Shown one piece after another: positions 30,834 through 40,570 of a stretch of 64,000 nucleotides of DNA. Source of the DNA: Magnetospirillum fulvum MGU-K5 (GTDB lineage: Bacteria > Pseudomonadota > Alphaproteobacteria > Rhodospirillales > Magnetospirillaceae); contig NZ_AQPH01000001.1 in NCBI RefSeq assembly GCF_000442515.1, positions 62,001 through 126,000 of the forward strand. Direction: 5' to 3'. How positions within the stretch are numbered: position 1 is the stretch's first letter; every line of letters starts with the position of its first letter. The notes under the pieces are model-generated. The model searched no databases, was not told the origin of the DNA, and saw nothing but the letters and a program-made list of their open reading frames with translations. A program made the translations under genes and the position numbers.

Positions 30834-32513
30834 TCAAGACACCAGACGGGCGCGGAAATCGCTGATCTTATGGTCCAGCAAAGAGGCCTGCCGGGCCAAA
30901 GTTTCCGCGGTGCCAGAGATTGCGCTTGCCGAACCTCCGACCTGATTGGTCGCCTCGCTGACCGAGCGGGTGATGCTCAGGACGGATTCGGTGTCGTGGG
31001 CGGCGTGATGAACGCTGGCGGCGATTTCGCGGGTGGCGGCCCCTTGTTGCTCGACCGCTGCGGCAATCGCTGCCGATATCCCGTTGATTTCGCTGATCCG
31101 AGCGGAGATGGTGCGAATCGCTTCGACCGCTCCTGAGGTTGCCGACTGAACCGACTGCACCTGAGAGATGATCGATTCGGTTGCCTTGGCGGTCTGGTTG
31201 GCCAGGGTCTTGACCTCGCCCGCGACGACGGCGAATCCTTTTCCGGCCTCGCCAGCCCGGGCCGCCTCGATCGTCGCGTTCAACGCCAAAAGATTGGTTT
31301 GCGAGGCGATATCGGTGATGAGATTGATCACCTGGGAAATCTGATCGACCGAATTAGCCAACGAGCGGATTTGTTCGCCGGTCTTGCCCGCTTCTTCGAC
31401 AGCGGAACTGGCGACGCGGGTCGAGGTTGCGGCCTGCGAGCCGATCTCCTGGATCGACGCGGCCAATTCTTCGGCGGCCGAGGCGACGGTCTGGACGCTG
31501 GTGGTGGCGCGGTCGGAAGCCTGGGAAATCTCGGCGGTCTGTTGCGACGTGGACTGGGACAGGGTCACCAGACCGTTGGCGGCCTCGCGCATTTCCTCGG
31601 CCGAACTGGCGACCGCCTGAGCAACGCTCTTGATCTCGTCTTCGATCTGGATCGCCAGCCGGTTCAAGATCTCGCGCTGAGCGGCTTCGGTCTTTTGCTG
31701 CTCGGCGGCGGCGCTGGCCTCGAGAGCCTTCATCTGCTGGAGGTTTTCACTAAAGCGGAGTACCGCCGTGGTCAGTACTCCGACCTCGTCGCGGCGGTCG
31801 CTGGCGGCCAGCGTCACCTCGGTATCGCCAGCGAGCAGGCGGTTGATCGCTTGGGTAACCGCATTCAATGGGGTCACCATATGGCGGCGGAACAGGACCG
31901 CCGCGATGATGATCACGACGAGGCCGATGCCCCCGATCAGGATCAGCAAACCGGCATAATCCTGAAACCGGGCATCGACGTCATCCATATAGACCCCGGA
32001 CAGAACGATCATCTTCCAGGGTTCGAACGCCTTGACATAGCTCAGCTTCTCGACGGGAGCCTCATGGCCGGGCTTGGGCCAGTAATAACTGACATAGCCG
32101 CTTTTCCCGGCTTTCTCGAAAAACTCGCGATAGAAATACCGCCCGGTTTTATCCTGGAGATTGGTAAGGTCCTTGCCTTCCAATTCCTTCTTGATCGGAT
32201 GCATCAGCATGATGCCGCTGAGATCGCTGACGAAGAAATATTCGCCCTCGCCATAGCGGAGGGTGCGGATGGTGTCGAGGGCGGTGCGGACGGCCTCCTC
32301 GTGCGACAGCGTTCCCTCTTTCTCCAGGCGGGCGTAGTGGGCGAGGACGGAATGAGCGATGTCGACCGAGCTTTGCACGGCGAACTGGCGTTCTTTGATG
32401 ACGGCTTTGTTGAGAATCCCGAGGCTTAGGCCCAGCAGTAAGAAGACGGTCAATCCGGACAGGCTGATGATGATGAACAGCTTGGACTGAAAAGATTGAT
32501 CGCCGACCCGCAT
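30834..32513 (-). CDS. Methyl-accepting chemotaxis protein (single Cache domain)
   Basis: The 559-residue chemoreceptor has a membrane segment at about 12-33, a periplasmic single Cache domain ([20 protein letters not shown] is its signature), a second membrane segment at about 189-210, a HAMP domain, and a signalling hairpin with the usual tip containing [27 protein letters not shown] precedes the ATG. It sends a small-molecule signal to CheA/CheW. The Cache type often binds carboxylates, but the ligand is unknown here. Confidence 0.95.
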   Translation of the reverse strand: MRVGDQSFQSKLFIIISLSGLTVFLLLGLSLGILNKAVIKERQFAVQSSVDIAHSVLAHYARLEKEGTLSHEEAVRTALDTIRTLRYGEGEYFFVSDLSGIMLMHPIKKELEGKDLTNLQDKTGRYFYREFFEKAGKSGYVSYYWPKPGHEAPVEKLSYVKAFEPWKMIVLSGVYMDDVDARFQDYAGLLILIGGIGLVVIIIAAVLFRRHMVTPLNAVTQAINRLLAGDTEVTLAASDRRDEVGVLTTAVLRFSENLQQMKALEASAAAEQQKTEAAQREILNRLAIQIEDEIKSVAQAVASSAEEMREAANGLVTLSQSTSQQTAEISQASDRATTSVQTVASAAEELAASIQEIGSQAATSTRVASSAVEEAGKTGEQIRSLANSVDQISQVINLITDIASQTNLLALNATIEAARAGEAGKGFAVVAGEVKTLANQTAKATESIISQVQSVQSATSGAVEAIRTISARISEINGISAAIAAAVEQQGAATREIAASVHHAAHDTESVLSITRSVSEATNQVGGSASAISGTAETLARQASLLDHKISDFRARLVS

Positions 32514-32609
32514 GGGAACGCCTCCGTCCGAAATCGCTAGAGAATATACACGCTATATTAGAGTCGTTACCCTTAAGTTAAATTTTTGGGGAAAGTTCTG
32601 TTCTCGTCC

Positions 32610-32921
32610 TCATGTTGAAGACGCCAACTTGTTAAGACGCGTCTCGGCAAGGGCGGGCGGACGAGACAATTCGTGAATCACAAAGGCGACATGTTCGTCG
32701 GCACCGGGATGGGGGCGGAATCGACGGAATTCTCCGGTGGCGGCCCATTGCCCATCCAGCAGATCGCGGTGGAGTTCTGGCGAGACCTGGGTGATCTCGC
32801 TTTCGATGTCGGAAACCGCGATCACCGCTTTGGTTTCGATATCGACGACGTCCCAGGAATAGCAGGGGGACTTGCCGCCGCGTATGCCGTTGTCCTGGAT
32901 GGTAAACAGCCTGAACCTCAC
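32610..32921 (-). CDS. Conserved hypothetical protein
   Basis: A GTG start at 32921 is preceded by GGAGG. The 103-residue soluble protein has a beta-rich first half (DVVDIETKAVIAVSDIESEI). It lies between the chemoreceptor and frdD. No family is recognised. Confidence 0.68.
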   Translation of the reverse strand: MRFRLFTIQDNGIRGGKSPCYSWDVVDIETKAVIAVSDIESEITQVSPELHRDLLDGQWAATGEFRRFRPHPGADEHVAFVIHELSRPPALAETRLNKLASST

Positions 32922-32969
32922 GCCGGACGTCCTCCGATGGAAAAGCCACGGTTCGGAGGGACGGCTGTT

Positions 32970-32990
32970 GCCGCCCCACCAGGGGGCGGC
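32970..32990 (-). terminator. Hairpin after the frd operon
   Basis: GCCGCCCC (32970-32977) pairs with GGGGCGGC (32983-32990) two bases after the frdD stop. It lacks a T-run on the minus strand, so it may be a weak terminator or mRNA-stabilising hairpin. Confidence 0.5.
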
Positions 32991-32991
32991 G

Positions 32992-33330
32992 TCAGATCCG
33001 CAACAGCGCGATCAGGGCCACGGCGGCAACAAAGGTGGCGGTACCGTAGCACACCCGTTTCAATCCTAACCCACCGCCCCAGCCGAGGTCGTGGGCGGTG
33101 GCCTGAATGCGGTGAGCGGCGTGCCAGGCGGGCAGGGCCACCAGGGTCAGAATGATCAGCTTGCCGATCCAGCCCTCGGCTAGGGCGCGGACGTGATCGT
33201 AGGAGAGGTCGAGCAGCCCGAGCGGCAGCAACACCCCGGTGGCCAGGATCAGTGCCGGGGTGACCAGGGCGGCAACCATGCCACCGGCCCCGAATGGCAT
33301 CCAGACGAAGGGTTCGTTCGATTTGGTCAT
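32992..33330 (-). CDS. frdD: Fumarate reductase membrane subunit D
   Basis: This 112-residue protein has three membrane helices (about 16-38, 57-77, 92-111) and a His-containing stretch (ALPAWHAAHRIQ) typical of FrdD. With FrdC it anchors the catalytic dimer and carries the quinol site. Length matches the 119-residue E. coli subunit. It is the last gene of frdABCD. Confidence 0.88.
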   Translation of the reverse strand: MTKSNEPFVWMPFGAGGMVAALVTPALILATGVLLPLGLLDLSYDHVRALAEGWIGKLIILTLVALPAWHAAHRIQATAHDLGWGGGLGLKRVCYGTATFVAAVALIALLRI

Positions 33331-33336
33331 GGCCTG

Positions 33337-33726
33337 TTAGCCTCCCAGCACGAGCAGAACGGCCAGCGACAGCACCGCCCACAAGATGAAATGGCCCCGG
33401 ATGATGGTGCGGGCCGGGATCGGCTCGCCCTTGACCAGCAGCGGCGGCATCGCCTTCGGCGTCACCCCGAACCAGGTGACGGCGTGGAAGATTGTGAAGG
33501 CGAGGCAGATCACCTGAACCGTGACGCCAAGCGGGCTGGACAGCGCGGCAAGATAGCTCTCCCACGCCGCGCGGCCTTGCGCCAGCCGGATCAGCCCATC
33601 CATCAGGATCGCCGAATACAGCCCGACAAAGACGCTGGTTCCTTCGCGGAGGATGTAGAGGAACTGGCGACGGTCGCGCAGCCACCAATGGGGATGGAGC
33701 GGACGAACATAGGGGCGACGGGTCAT
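33337..33726 (-). CDS. frdC: Fumarate reductase membrane subunit C
   Basis: The ATG at 33726 overlaps the frdB stop and gives 129 residues with three hydrophobic helices. The start, RRPYVRPLHPHWWLRDRRQF, followed by YILREGTSVFVGLY is very close to E. coli FrdC. It forms the quinol-binding anchor with FrdD in the cytoplasmic membrane. Confidence 0.93.
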   Translation of the reverse strand: MTRRPYVRPLHPHWWLRDRRQFLYILREGTSVFVGLYSAILMDGLIRLAQGRAAWESYLAALSSPLGVTVQVICLAFTIFHAVTWFGVTPKAMPPLLVKGEPIPARTIIRGHFILWAVLSLAVLLVLGG

Positions 33727-34466
33727 GACGTGCCTCCCGGCAGCAAACGCTCTTTCAGCCAGCGGAACGAGGCGGAAATCTTGGTCCGCTGGATCGCCGC
33801 GGCGGGATCGACATTTTTCGGGCAGACTTCGGAGCAAGCTCCGACGAAGGTGCAGTCCCAGACGCCGTGATGGCTGTCGGTGACCTCCGAGCGCAGCTCT
33901 TCGCCCGAATCCCGCGAATCCTTATTATAGCGGTGGGCGATGGCCAGTGCCGCCGGACCGACGAACGCTTCGTTGATCGCCACCTGCGGGCAGGCGGCAT
34001 AGCACAGCAGGCAGTTGATGCATTGGGTGAAGGGCCGAAACGCCGCCAACTCGGCGGGAGATTGAAGATTCGGCCCTTCGCTCAAGGGCTTGTCGTGCTC
34101 GGTGACCAGATAAGGGTAAAGGCTGGTCAGCTTCTCGATGAAGTCGTCCTGATCGACGATCAGGTCACGCTCGATCGGGAAATGATCAAGCGGTTCAACG
34201 GTTACCAGCTGTCCGCGGTAATCGCGGATGAAGCTGTGACAGGCCAGTTTGGGCTGGCGGTTGATCATCATCCCGCACGAGCCGCACACCGCCATGTGGC
34301 ACGAGCCGCGATAGGCAAGGCTGGGGTCCAACGCTTCCTTGATATAGGCCAGGGCGTCGAGCACGACCCATTCGTCCCGATAGGGAACGATGAAATCCTC
34401 GAAGCGCGGCTCGGCATCCTTGTCCGGGTCATAGCGCAGAACCCGGATCGTGATCGTCTCGCTCAT
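33723..34466 (-). CDS. frdB: Fumarate reductase iron-sulfur subunit B
   Basis: The 247-residue protein carries three Fe-S clusters: 2Fe-2S ligands C56, C61, C64 and C76 (in [17 protein letters not shown]), a 4Fe-4S motif [12 protein letters not shown], and a 3Fe-4S region with [11 protein letters not shown]. It passes electrons from the membrane quinol to FrdA. It overlaps frdA and frdC by four bases each. Confidence 0.96.
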   Translation of the reverse strand: MSETITIRVLRYDPDKDAEPRFEDFIVPYRDEWVVLDALAYIKEALDPSLAYRGSCHMAVCGSCGMMINRQPKLACHSFIRDYRGQLVTVEPLDHFPIERDLIVDQDDFIEKLTSLYPYLVTEHDKPLSEGPNLQSPAELAAFRPFTQCINCLLCYAACPQVAINEAFVGPAALAIAHRYNKDSRDSGEELRSEVTDSHHGVWDCTFVGACSEVCPKNVDPAAAIQRTKISASFRWLKERLLPGGTS

Positions 34467-36211
34467 GACCCGCCTCCGCCATAGATGCGCTCGCCGGGCC
34501 GCGAGCGGGTGATTACCACAGCGCGGGACCCGATCGCCGGGCGGTCCGCTGCGGAAAAGCTGGCGATGCTGTGGGACAGAAACGCCTCGTCATTGCGCTT
34601 GGGATAATCGAGTCGCTGGTGCGAGCCGCGCGATTCGGTGCGGGTCAGTGCCGCCTCGGCCATCGTCTGGGCAACGTCGAGCATCGCGCCCAGTTCCAGC
34701 ACCTGAACCAGATCGGTGTTGAAGACGTTGCTGCGGTCTTCGAGCCGGACCTGGGCGAAGCGGTTGCGCAGATCGGCCAGGACGGCACAGCTTTGCTTCA
34801 GCGACTCCTCGGTGCGGAAGATGCCGACGCCGCTTTCCATCGTCTCGTTCATCGTCCGGCGAAGCGCCGGGGCGGATTCGCTGCCGTCATTGAGGAACAG
34901 GGCGCGGATTTTGGCCTGGGCTGCTTCGGCCTTGGCCTGGGCACCACGCTCCGACCCGTGCGGGTTGGCCTTGGCGAAAGCGACGGCCCCGCGACCGGCG
35001 CGGGCGCCGAACACCAGGATTTCGGCCAGAGAGTTCGACCCCAGCCGGTTGGCCCCGTTGATCGAGACGCAGGCGCATTCGCCAGCGGCAAACAGGCCGG
35101 GCAGGGGAGTCGCCGCATTGATGTCGGTGTCGATCCCGCCCATCGTGTAATGGACCACCGGCCGCACCGGGATCGGCGCGTGGACCGGGTCGATCCCGAC
35201 ATAGCTGATCGCCAGTTCGCGCACCATCGGCAGGCGTTCGTCGATTTTCTTCTCGCCGAGATGGCGGATGTCGAGATTGACCGCATCGCCGAATGGCGTT
35301 TCGACGGTGCGGCCCTTCTGCTGCTCGTGCCAGAACGCCTGGCTGAGACGGTCGCGCGGGCCCAGTTCCATCGCCTTGTTGCGCGGCCAGGGATCGGGCG
35401 GCCCCAGCCCGTAATCCTGGAGATAGCGATAGCCGTCGCGGTTGGTCAGCAAGCCGCCTTCGCCGCGCGCGCCCTCGGTGATCAGGATGCCGGTGCCGGG
35501 CAAGCCGGTCGGATGGTACTGAACGAATTCCATGTCCTTCAGCGGCACCCCGGCGCGATAGGCCATCGCCATTCCGTCGCCGGTCTTGATCGCGCCGTTA
35601 GTGGTGAAGGGGAAGACCCGCCCGGCTCCGCCGGTGGCGAGAATCACCGCCTTGGCTCGGAACGCGACCAGCTTGCCGCTGCGCAATTCGATGGCGACCA
35701 GTCCGGTACAGCGCTTCTCCTCGACCAGCAATTCGGTCGAGTAGAACTCGTCATAGCGGGTGATCGAAGGATATTTCAGCGAGGTCTGAAACAGGGTGTG
35801 CAGCATGTGAAAGCCGCTTTTGTCAGCGGCGTACCATGTCCGCTCGGTCTTCATGCCGCCGAACGCGCGCACCGCGACCCGGCCGTCGGCATCGCGGCTC
35901 CACGGACAGCCCCAATGCTCCATCCGGGTCAGTTCCTCGGGCGCGGCCCGGACGAACAGATCGACCGCATCCTGGTCGCACAGCCAATCGCCACCACTGA
36001 CGGTGTCGTCGAAATGAAGATCAAAACTGTCGTTGGGCTTCACCACGCCAGCGGCCCCACCCTCGGCGGCGACGGTGTGGCTGCGCATCGGGAAGACCTT
36101 GGAGATCAGCGCGATTTTCAACGACGGGTCTTGTTCCGCCACTTCGATCGCGGCTCTGAGGCCCGCGCCTCCGGCGCCGACGATGGCGATGTCGGTGACG
36201 ATCACGTCCAT
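34463..36211 (-). CDS. frdA: Fumarate reductase flavoprotein subunit A
   Basis: The ATG at 36211 gives 582 residues. The FAD site begins with [14 protein letters not shown], and [12 protein letters not shown] has the His that binds FAD covalently. [20 protein letters not shown] is the dicarboxylate site. It reduces fumarate to succinate in anaerobic respiration with quinol as donor. The four-gene order and small-subunit sizes make this a fumarate reductase rather than an aerobic succinate dehydrogenase. No FNR-type box was found in the 180 bases upstream. Confidence 0.96.
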   Translation of the reverse strand: MDVIVTDIAIVGAGGAGLRAAIEVAEQDPSLKIALISKVFPMRSHTVAAEGGAAGVVKPNDSFDLHFDDTVSGGDWLCDQDAVDLFVRAAPEELTRMEHWGCPWSRDADGRVAVRAFGGMKTERTWYAADKSGFHMLHTLFQTSLKYPSITRYDEFYSTELLVEEKRCTGLVAIELRSGKLVAFRAKAVILATGGAGRVFPFTTNGAIKTGDGMAMAYRAGVPLKDMEFVQYHPTGLPGTGILITEGARGEGGLLTNRDGYRYLQDYGLGPPDPWPRNKAMELGPRDRLSQAFWHEQQKGRTVETPFGDAVNLDIRHLGEKKIDERLPMVRELAISYVGIDPVHAPIPVRPVVHYTMGGIDTDINAATPLPGLFAAGECACVSINGANRLGSNSLAEILVFGARAGRGAVAFAKANPHGSERGAQAKAEAAQAKIRALFLNDGSESAPALRRTMNETMESGVGIFRTEESLKQSCAVLADLRNRFAQVRLEDRSNVFNTDLVQVLELGAMLDVAQTMAEAALTRTESRGSHQRLDYPKRNDEAFLSHSIASFSAADRPAIGSRAVVITRSRPGERIYGGGGS

Positions 36212-36392
36212 GGACTGGTTCCCCCACAAGGCTTTAGCCGGTCCGCGTCGGACCTTTGCGACTTTGGCATGCCTGTTTCCCAACCGCAACTTTCATCCGG
36301 TTGGGGACACCATCCCCTTTGGGGTAGCCGATGAAACCTTCGGCGTAGCCGATGGATTTGCACGCGGGCGGCGCTTCGGTCAAACTGCGGCC

Positions 36393-37925
36393 ATGACCGA
36401 GACAGCTTCCCCCACCGAGCCCCGTTCCGCCGGAAACGTGCCGGAATACACCGTCAGCGAGATTGCCGGCACCCTGCGCCGCACCGTCGAGGAGACCTTC
36501 TCCTTCGTCCGGGTGCGCGGCGAGATTTCCGGCTTCAAGCGCCATTCCTCCGGCCATCTCTACTTCGCTCTGAAGGATGCCGAGGCGGTGCTGGACGCGG
36601 TGTGCTGGCGCGGGCAGGCGGCTCGGTTGGGGCTGGCGCCCGAGGACGGGATGGAGGTGATCGCCACCGGACGGCTGACCACCTATCCCGGCCGCTCGAA
36701 ATACCAGATGGTGGTCGAGCGGATGGAGCTGGCCGGGCAGGGGGCCTTGCTGAAGCTGCTGGAGGACCGCCGCAAGCGTCTTGCCGCCGAAGGTCTGTTC
36801 GACCGCGAACGCAAGCGCCCGATCCCGTTCCTGCCCCGGGTCATCGGGGTGGTGACCTCGCCGACCGGGGCGGTGATCCGCGACATCCTCCACCGTCTCG
36901 CCGACCGCTTCCCCAGCCGGGTGCTGCTGTGGCCGGTGGCGGTGCAGGGCGAGGGGGCGGCAGCCCAGATCGCCGCCGCGATCCGTGGCTTCAATGCCCT
37001 GCCCGAAAACGGGCCGGTGCCACGCCCCGACGTGCTGATCGTCGCCCGGGGCGGCGGCTCGCTCGAGGATCTGATGGCGTTTAACGAGGAGGAGGTGGTG
37101 CGCGCCGCCGCCGCCTCGCTGATCCCGTTGATTTCGGCGGTCGGGCACGAGACCGATACCACCCTGATCGACTTTGCCGCCAGCCTGCGCGCCCCCACCC
37201 CCACCGCCGCCGCCGAGAAGGCGGTGCCGGTCCGGGCCGAACTGGTGGCTACGGTTGCCGAACTGAATGGCCGGATGGTCGGCGCAACCCAGCGCAGGCT
37301 GGAGGACGCCCGCCAGCGTCTGGCCCACATTTTCCGGGCGCTGCCCCATCCCCGCCGTCTGATCGAGGACGGGACGCTTCGTCTCGACGACCGCGCCGAA
37401 CGGCTGCGCAACGCCTTGCCCAACCTGCTCGCCCGCCGTACCGCCGATCTCGATCGCTTGGCCTCCCGGCTGCGCCACCCGCGCGAGCGACTGGCCGAGG
37501 AAAGCCATCGCCTCACCGTGTTGGCGACCCGGCTTGACCATGCCTGGAAAAGCGTCCGCGCCGCCGAACTGGCCGGGCTGGAAAAAGGCGGCCTGCGTCT
37601 GGAACAGAGTGGCCGCCGCCTGGGCGAGGCGATCAATCGCCTGTTGGCCGACCGGGCGCTGAAGGTCGAGACCTCGGGCAAGCTGCTCGACAGCTATTCC
37701 TATCGCAAGGTGCTGGAACGCGGTTATGCGATGGTGCGCGATGCGGCGGGGCAGCCGGTTCTGTCCGCTGCTCTCGTCGCGCCGGGAGCCGCTTTGTCGG
37801 TCGAGTTTGCCGATGGCAGCATTGCCGTCACCGCCGGGGGCGAACCGCCGCCAGCCTCCCCGCCACCGTCTCCCCGCCCGCGCCGCAAGGGAGACGGGGA
37901 CAAACGTCAGACGACTTTGTTCTAA
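36393..37925 (+). CDS. xseA: Exodeoxyribonuclease VII large subunit
   Basis: The ATG at 36393 gives 510 residues. The N-terminal OB domain has EISGFKRHSSGHLYFALKD. The catalytic core includes VGVVTSPTGAVIRDIL-like sequence, ARGGGSLEDLMAFNEE and SAVGHETDTTLIDFAASLRA. A long coiled-coil region and a KVLERGYAMV segment follow. With XseB it degrades single-stranded DNA in repair. It diverges from frdA with about 180 bases between. Confidence 0.96.
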   Translation: MTETASPTEPRSAGNVPEYTVSEIAGTLRRTVEETFSFVRVRGEISGFKRHSSGHLYFALKDAEAVLDAVCWRGQAARLGLAPEDGMEVIATGRLTTYPGRSKYQMVVERMELAGQGALLKLLEDRRKRLAAEGLFDRERKRPIPFLPRVIGVVTSPTGAVIRDILHRLADRFPSRVLLWPVAVQGEGAAAQIAAAIRGFNALPENGPVPRPDVLIVARGGGSLEDLMAFNEEEVVRAAAASLIPLISAVGHETDTTLIDFAASLRAPTPTAAAEKAVPVRAELVATVAELNGRMVGATQRRLEDARQRLAHIFRALPHPRRLIEDGTLRLDDRAERLRNALPNLLARRTADLDRLASRLRHPRERLAEESHRLTVLATRLDHAWKSVRAAELAGLEKGGLRLEQSGRRLGEAINRLLADRALKVETSGKLLDSYSYRKVLERGYAMVRDAAGQPVLSAALVAPGAALSVEFADGSIAVTAGGEPPPASPPPSPRPRRKGDGDKRQTTLF

Positions 37926-37934
37926 CCGGCTTAT

Positions 37935-38035
37935 TTTTAAAGAAAGAGGTGGGCTCCGCCCACGCCCGCCAAGGGCATAGCCCTTGGACCTGCTCCGAGG
38001 CGGGGGCAATCTCCTCTTTCTTTGAAAAAAGGGTG
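37935..38035. repeat. Composite intergenic inverted-repeat element
   Basis: An outer stem AAAGAAAGAGG (37939-37949) and CCTCTTTCTTT (38013-38023) encloses smaller hairpins, including AAGGGCATAGCCCTT (37971-37985) and CCCGCC with GGCGGG. It ends both xseA and the gntR gene and could serve as a bidirectional terminator. The form matches interspersed intergenic repeats of Rhodospirillales genomes. Confidence 0.62.
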
Positions 38036-38082
38036 AGGTAATGGATATTTTATTTAAAAATCAGTATTTTAGAGGATAGTCC

Positions 38083-38745
38083 TTATTCAAGGTCTGTGGC
38101 ACGCATCGAGTCCGCCAGACGGCGGATATGGCCCCGCGTGATCGCTTCGGCGGCGTCGCCGTCGCGCCGTTCCAACGCTTCGACCATCGCAACATGCTCG
38201 TCGGTGCGTTCGTCGAAATCGCCCCCCTTGCGGTTGCGGCGCAGGCACATCGCGGTGATCCGGGTCCACAATTGCGCCACCAATCCGGTCAGGGTGGCGT
38301 TGCCGCCTAATTCGGTCAGGCGGGTGTGGAACAGGTTAGCCTCGTTGGTGTAAAGCTCGATTGCTCCGGCCTGGATAAAGGCACGCTGGCGTTCGATCGA
38401 CAGGCGCAGTTCGACGATTTCCTCTGCCGTTGCCCGTTCCGCCGCCAGCCGGGCCGCCGCGCCCTCCAGCACCTCGCGCACCACGAAGATTTCCCGCAGC
38501 CGGTCGATGTCGAAGCCGACGAAGAACACCCCCTGACGCGGCCGCACCTCGACCATTCCCTCGGCCTCCAGCCGGGCAATCGCCGCCCAGACCGGGGAGC
38601 GGCTGACTCCCAACTGACGCGAGAGATCCTCGACGCTGATCTTGTCGCCGGGCAAAAAACGGTCGCCCGTCAACAACTCGTCGCGGATCGCCTGATAGGC
38701 CTGTTCGGCTAGATTGGTGCGTTTTATCGTCGCGGTCTTCATCAT
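38083..38745 (-). CDS. GntR-family (FCD) transcriptional regulator
   Basis: The ATG at 38745 gives 220 residues. The N-terminal winged helix (GDKISVEDLSRQLGVSRSPV, then WAAIARLEAEGMVEV) is GntR-type, and the helical C-terminal FCD domain keeps metal-site histidines (NLFHTRLTELGG, DEHVAMVEAL, ITRGHIRRL). FCD regulators respond to small carboxylates. It diverges from the anion transporter at 38856, its likely target. Confidence 0.92.
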   Translation of the reverse strand: MMKTATIKRTNLAEQAYQAIRDELLTGDRFLPGDKISVEDLSRQLGVSRSPVWAAIARLEAEGMVEVRPRQGVFFVGFDIDRLREIFVVREVLEGAAARLAAERATAEEIVELRLSIERQRAFIQAGAIELYTNEANLFHTRLTELGGNATLTGLVAQLWTRITAMCLRRNRKGGDFDERTDEHVAMVEALERRDGDAAEAITRGHIRRLADSMRATDLE

Positions 38746-38855
38746 GCTCGTATCCGTCTGGCGCGGGAAAGCGCGTTCCGATCCTGCCCGAGCTTGCCGC
38801 CCGGCGCAAACAGGTTTACCGTAATACGTAACATGAAACATTAAGGATGAGGACG

Positions 38856-40250
38856 ATGTCCCCCTCTCTCTCCTTGCCCCGCCTGACTCCGTCGCAGATC
38901 GTCGCCTGGGTGGCATTGGCGGCCGGGTTGGTGATCCTGGTCGTTCGCCCGTTGCCCGGTGGTGAAAGCGCCGCCCTGGCGCTGGCGGTGGCCTGTATCG
39001 GCCTCTGGGCGACCGGAGCGGTGCCGGAACCGGTGACGGCGGTGATCTTCTTTACCGCCGCGATGCTGTTGAAGGTCGCCCCGCCCCAGGTGGTGTTCGG
39101 CGGGTTTGAATCCGCCGCGTTGTGGCTGGTGTTCGGCGGTCTGGTGATGGGGGTTGCCGTCCGTACCACCGGGTTGGGCGAGCGGATCGCCACCCGGCTC
39201 AGTGTCGCTTTCGGCTCGACCTATTGGGGGGTGATTGCCGGAACCACCCTGATCGGGGTGGCGTTGGGCTTTTTGCTGCCCTCCTCGATGGGGCGCGCGA
39301 TCCTGCTGATGCCGATTGCCCTCGGGCTGGCGTCGCGGGCCGGGTTCACCCCGGGATCGAACGGCCATATCGGGGTGGTGCTCGCCGCCGCGTTCGGCTG
39401 CCACGTCCCGACTTTTTCGGTACTGCCCGCCAATCTGCCCAATCTGGTTCTGGTCGGGTCGGCCGAGACGCTGGGCTATGCCAGCCCCAGTTATGGCGAA
39501 TATCTGCTGCTCCATTTCCCCGTTCTCGGCCTGCTGAAGACGGCGATCATGGTGGTGCTGATCGTCCGGCTGTGGCCCGACACGCCCCGGCCGCAGAGTG
39601 CGGCGGCGGAAGGCGTATCCCGGCCGATGAGCAAAGCCGAGATTCGTCTGTCGGCGCTGCTGGCGCTGGCGCTGGCGCTGTGGGCGACCGACTTCTTCCA
39701 CCATATTAGCCCGGCCTGGGTCAGCATGGCGGCGGCGGTCCTGCTGCTGTTGCCGGGGATCGGGCTGGTTGACCGCAAGGATTTCAGCGAGAAGGTCAAT
39801 TACGGCTCGATGTTCTATGTCGCCGGGATCATGGGGCTGGGCGCGCTGGTCGGCTCGTCGGGGCTGGGGGTGCGGCTGGCCGAGGCGATTTTGACCCTGC
39901 TGCCGCTCTCTCCCGGCAACGATGTCGGCAATTTCGCCGGTCTGGCCGCGCTATCGACCCTGCTGGGGCTGGCGACGACGTTGCCCGGCGTCCCGGCGGT
40001 GCTGACCCCGATGACCGCCCATCTCGCCGAGGCGTCGGGATGGCCGGTCGAGGCGGTGCTGATGAGTCAGGTCCTCGGTTTCTCGAACCCGATCCTGCCC
40101 TATGAATCCGCGCCCCTGGTTGTGGCGATGCATCTGGGCGGCGAGCGGTTGAAGCCCGCCCGCGATCTGTGCCTGTTGTTGGCTCTGATCAGCGTGGTGG
40201 TCCTGCTGCCGCTCGATTTTCTCTGGTGGAAGCTGCTGGGCTGGCTGTAG
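38856..40250 (+). CDS. SLC13/DASS-family anion:sodium symporter
   Basis: The start at 38856 has GAGG close upstream; an ATG at 38847 is also possible. The protein has about 464 residues and 11-12 hydrophobic helices. The family Ser-Asn-Pro type loops appear as LLPSSMGRAILLMPIA, NLPNLVLVGSAE and LGFSNPILPYESAPLVVAM. It should import dicarboxylates or related anions. Control by the divergent GntR is likely, and the fumarate reductase nearby would use such substrates. Confidence 0.88.
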   Translation: MSPSLSLPRLTPSQIVAWVALAAGLVILVVRPLPGGESAALALAVACIGLWATGAVPEPVTAVIFFTAAMLLKVAPPQVVFGGFESAALWLVFGGLVMGVAVRTTGLGERIATRLSVAFGSTYWGVIAGTTLIGVALGFLLPSSMGRAILLMPIALGLASRAGFTPGSNGHIGVVLAAAFGCHVPTFSVLPANLPNLVLVGSAETLGYASPSYGEYLLLHFPVLGLLKTAIMVVLIVRLWPDTPRPQSAAAEGVSRPMSKAEIRLSALLALALALWATDFFHHISPAWVSMAAAVLLLLPGIGLVDRKDFSEKVNYGSMFYVAGIMGLGALVGSSGLGVRLAEAILTLLPLSPGNDVGNFAGLAALSTLLGLATTLPGVPAVLTPMTAHLAEASGWPVEAVLMSQVLGFSNPILPYESAPLVVAMHLGGERLKPARDLCLLLALISVVVLLPLDFLWWKLLGWL

Positions 40251-40283
40251 TCACCCGGGCGCGGCCATGCTTTAATCGGTGTC

Positions 40284-40568
40284 ATGACGGAGACGAAAAG
40301 CGTTCGGGTGCTGATCGAAGGCCGGGTCCAGGGTGTTTGGTTCCGGGGCTGGACGGTGGAACGGGCCACGGCTTGCGCCCTGTCCGGCTGGGTGCGCAAT
40401 CGATCTGACGGATCGGTCGAAGCCCTGTTCTCCGGTCAGCCTGAAACGGTTCAGGCAATGATCGAGGCCTGCCGGATCGGCCCTCCCGCCGCCCGTGTTT
40501 CGCGTCTTTCGGTCGAGCCCGCCGACGCTCCGGCTGGACCCGGCTTTCACCAGCGCCCCACGGTGTGA
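40284..40568 (+). CDS. acyP: Acylphosphatase
   Basis: This 94-residue enzyme hydrolyses acyl phosphates. It has the signature GRVQGVWFRGW (about 13-23) with the phosphate-binding Arg and the later GWVRNRSDGSVEA with the catalytic Asn. Its stop overlaps the beginning of the glycosidase gene, so the two are coupled. Confidence 0.95.
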   Translation: MTETKSVRVLIEGRVQGVWFRGWTVERATACALSGWVRNRSDGSVEALFSGQPETVQAMIEACRIGPPAARVSRLSVEPADAPAGPGFHQRPTV

Positions 40569-40570
40569 CC

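Noticed and set aside
34571-36334. Long rightward open frame (587 codons) across frdA
   Set aside because: It is the antisense of a clear frdA gene; the translation is low-complexity and lacks motifs. GC-rich codon use keeps this frame open.
36234-38009. Long leftward frame opposite xseA
   Set aside because: Antisense shadow of an intact exonuclease VII gene, with Gln/Gly-rich sequence and no family features.
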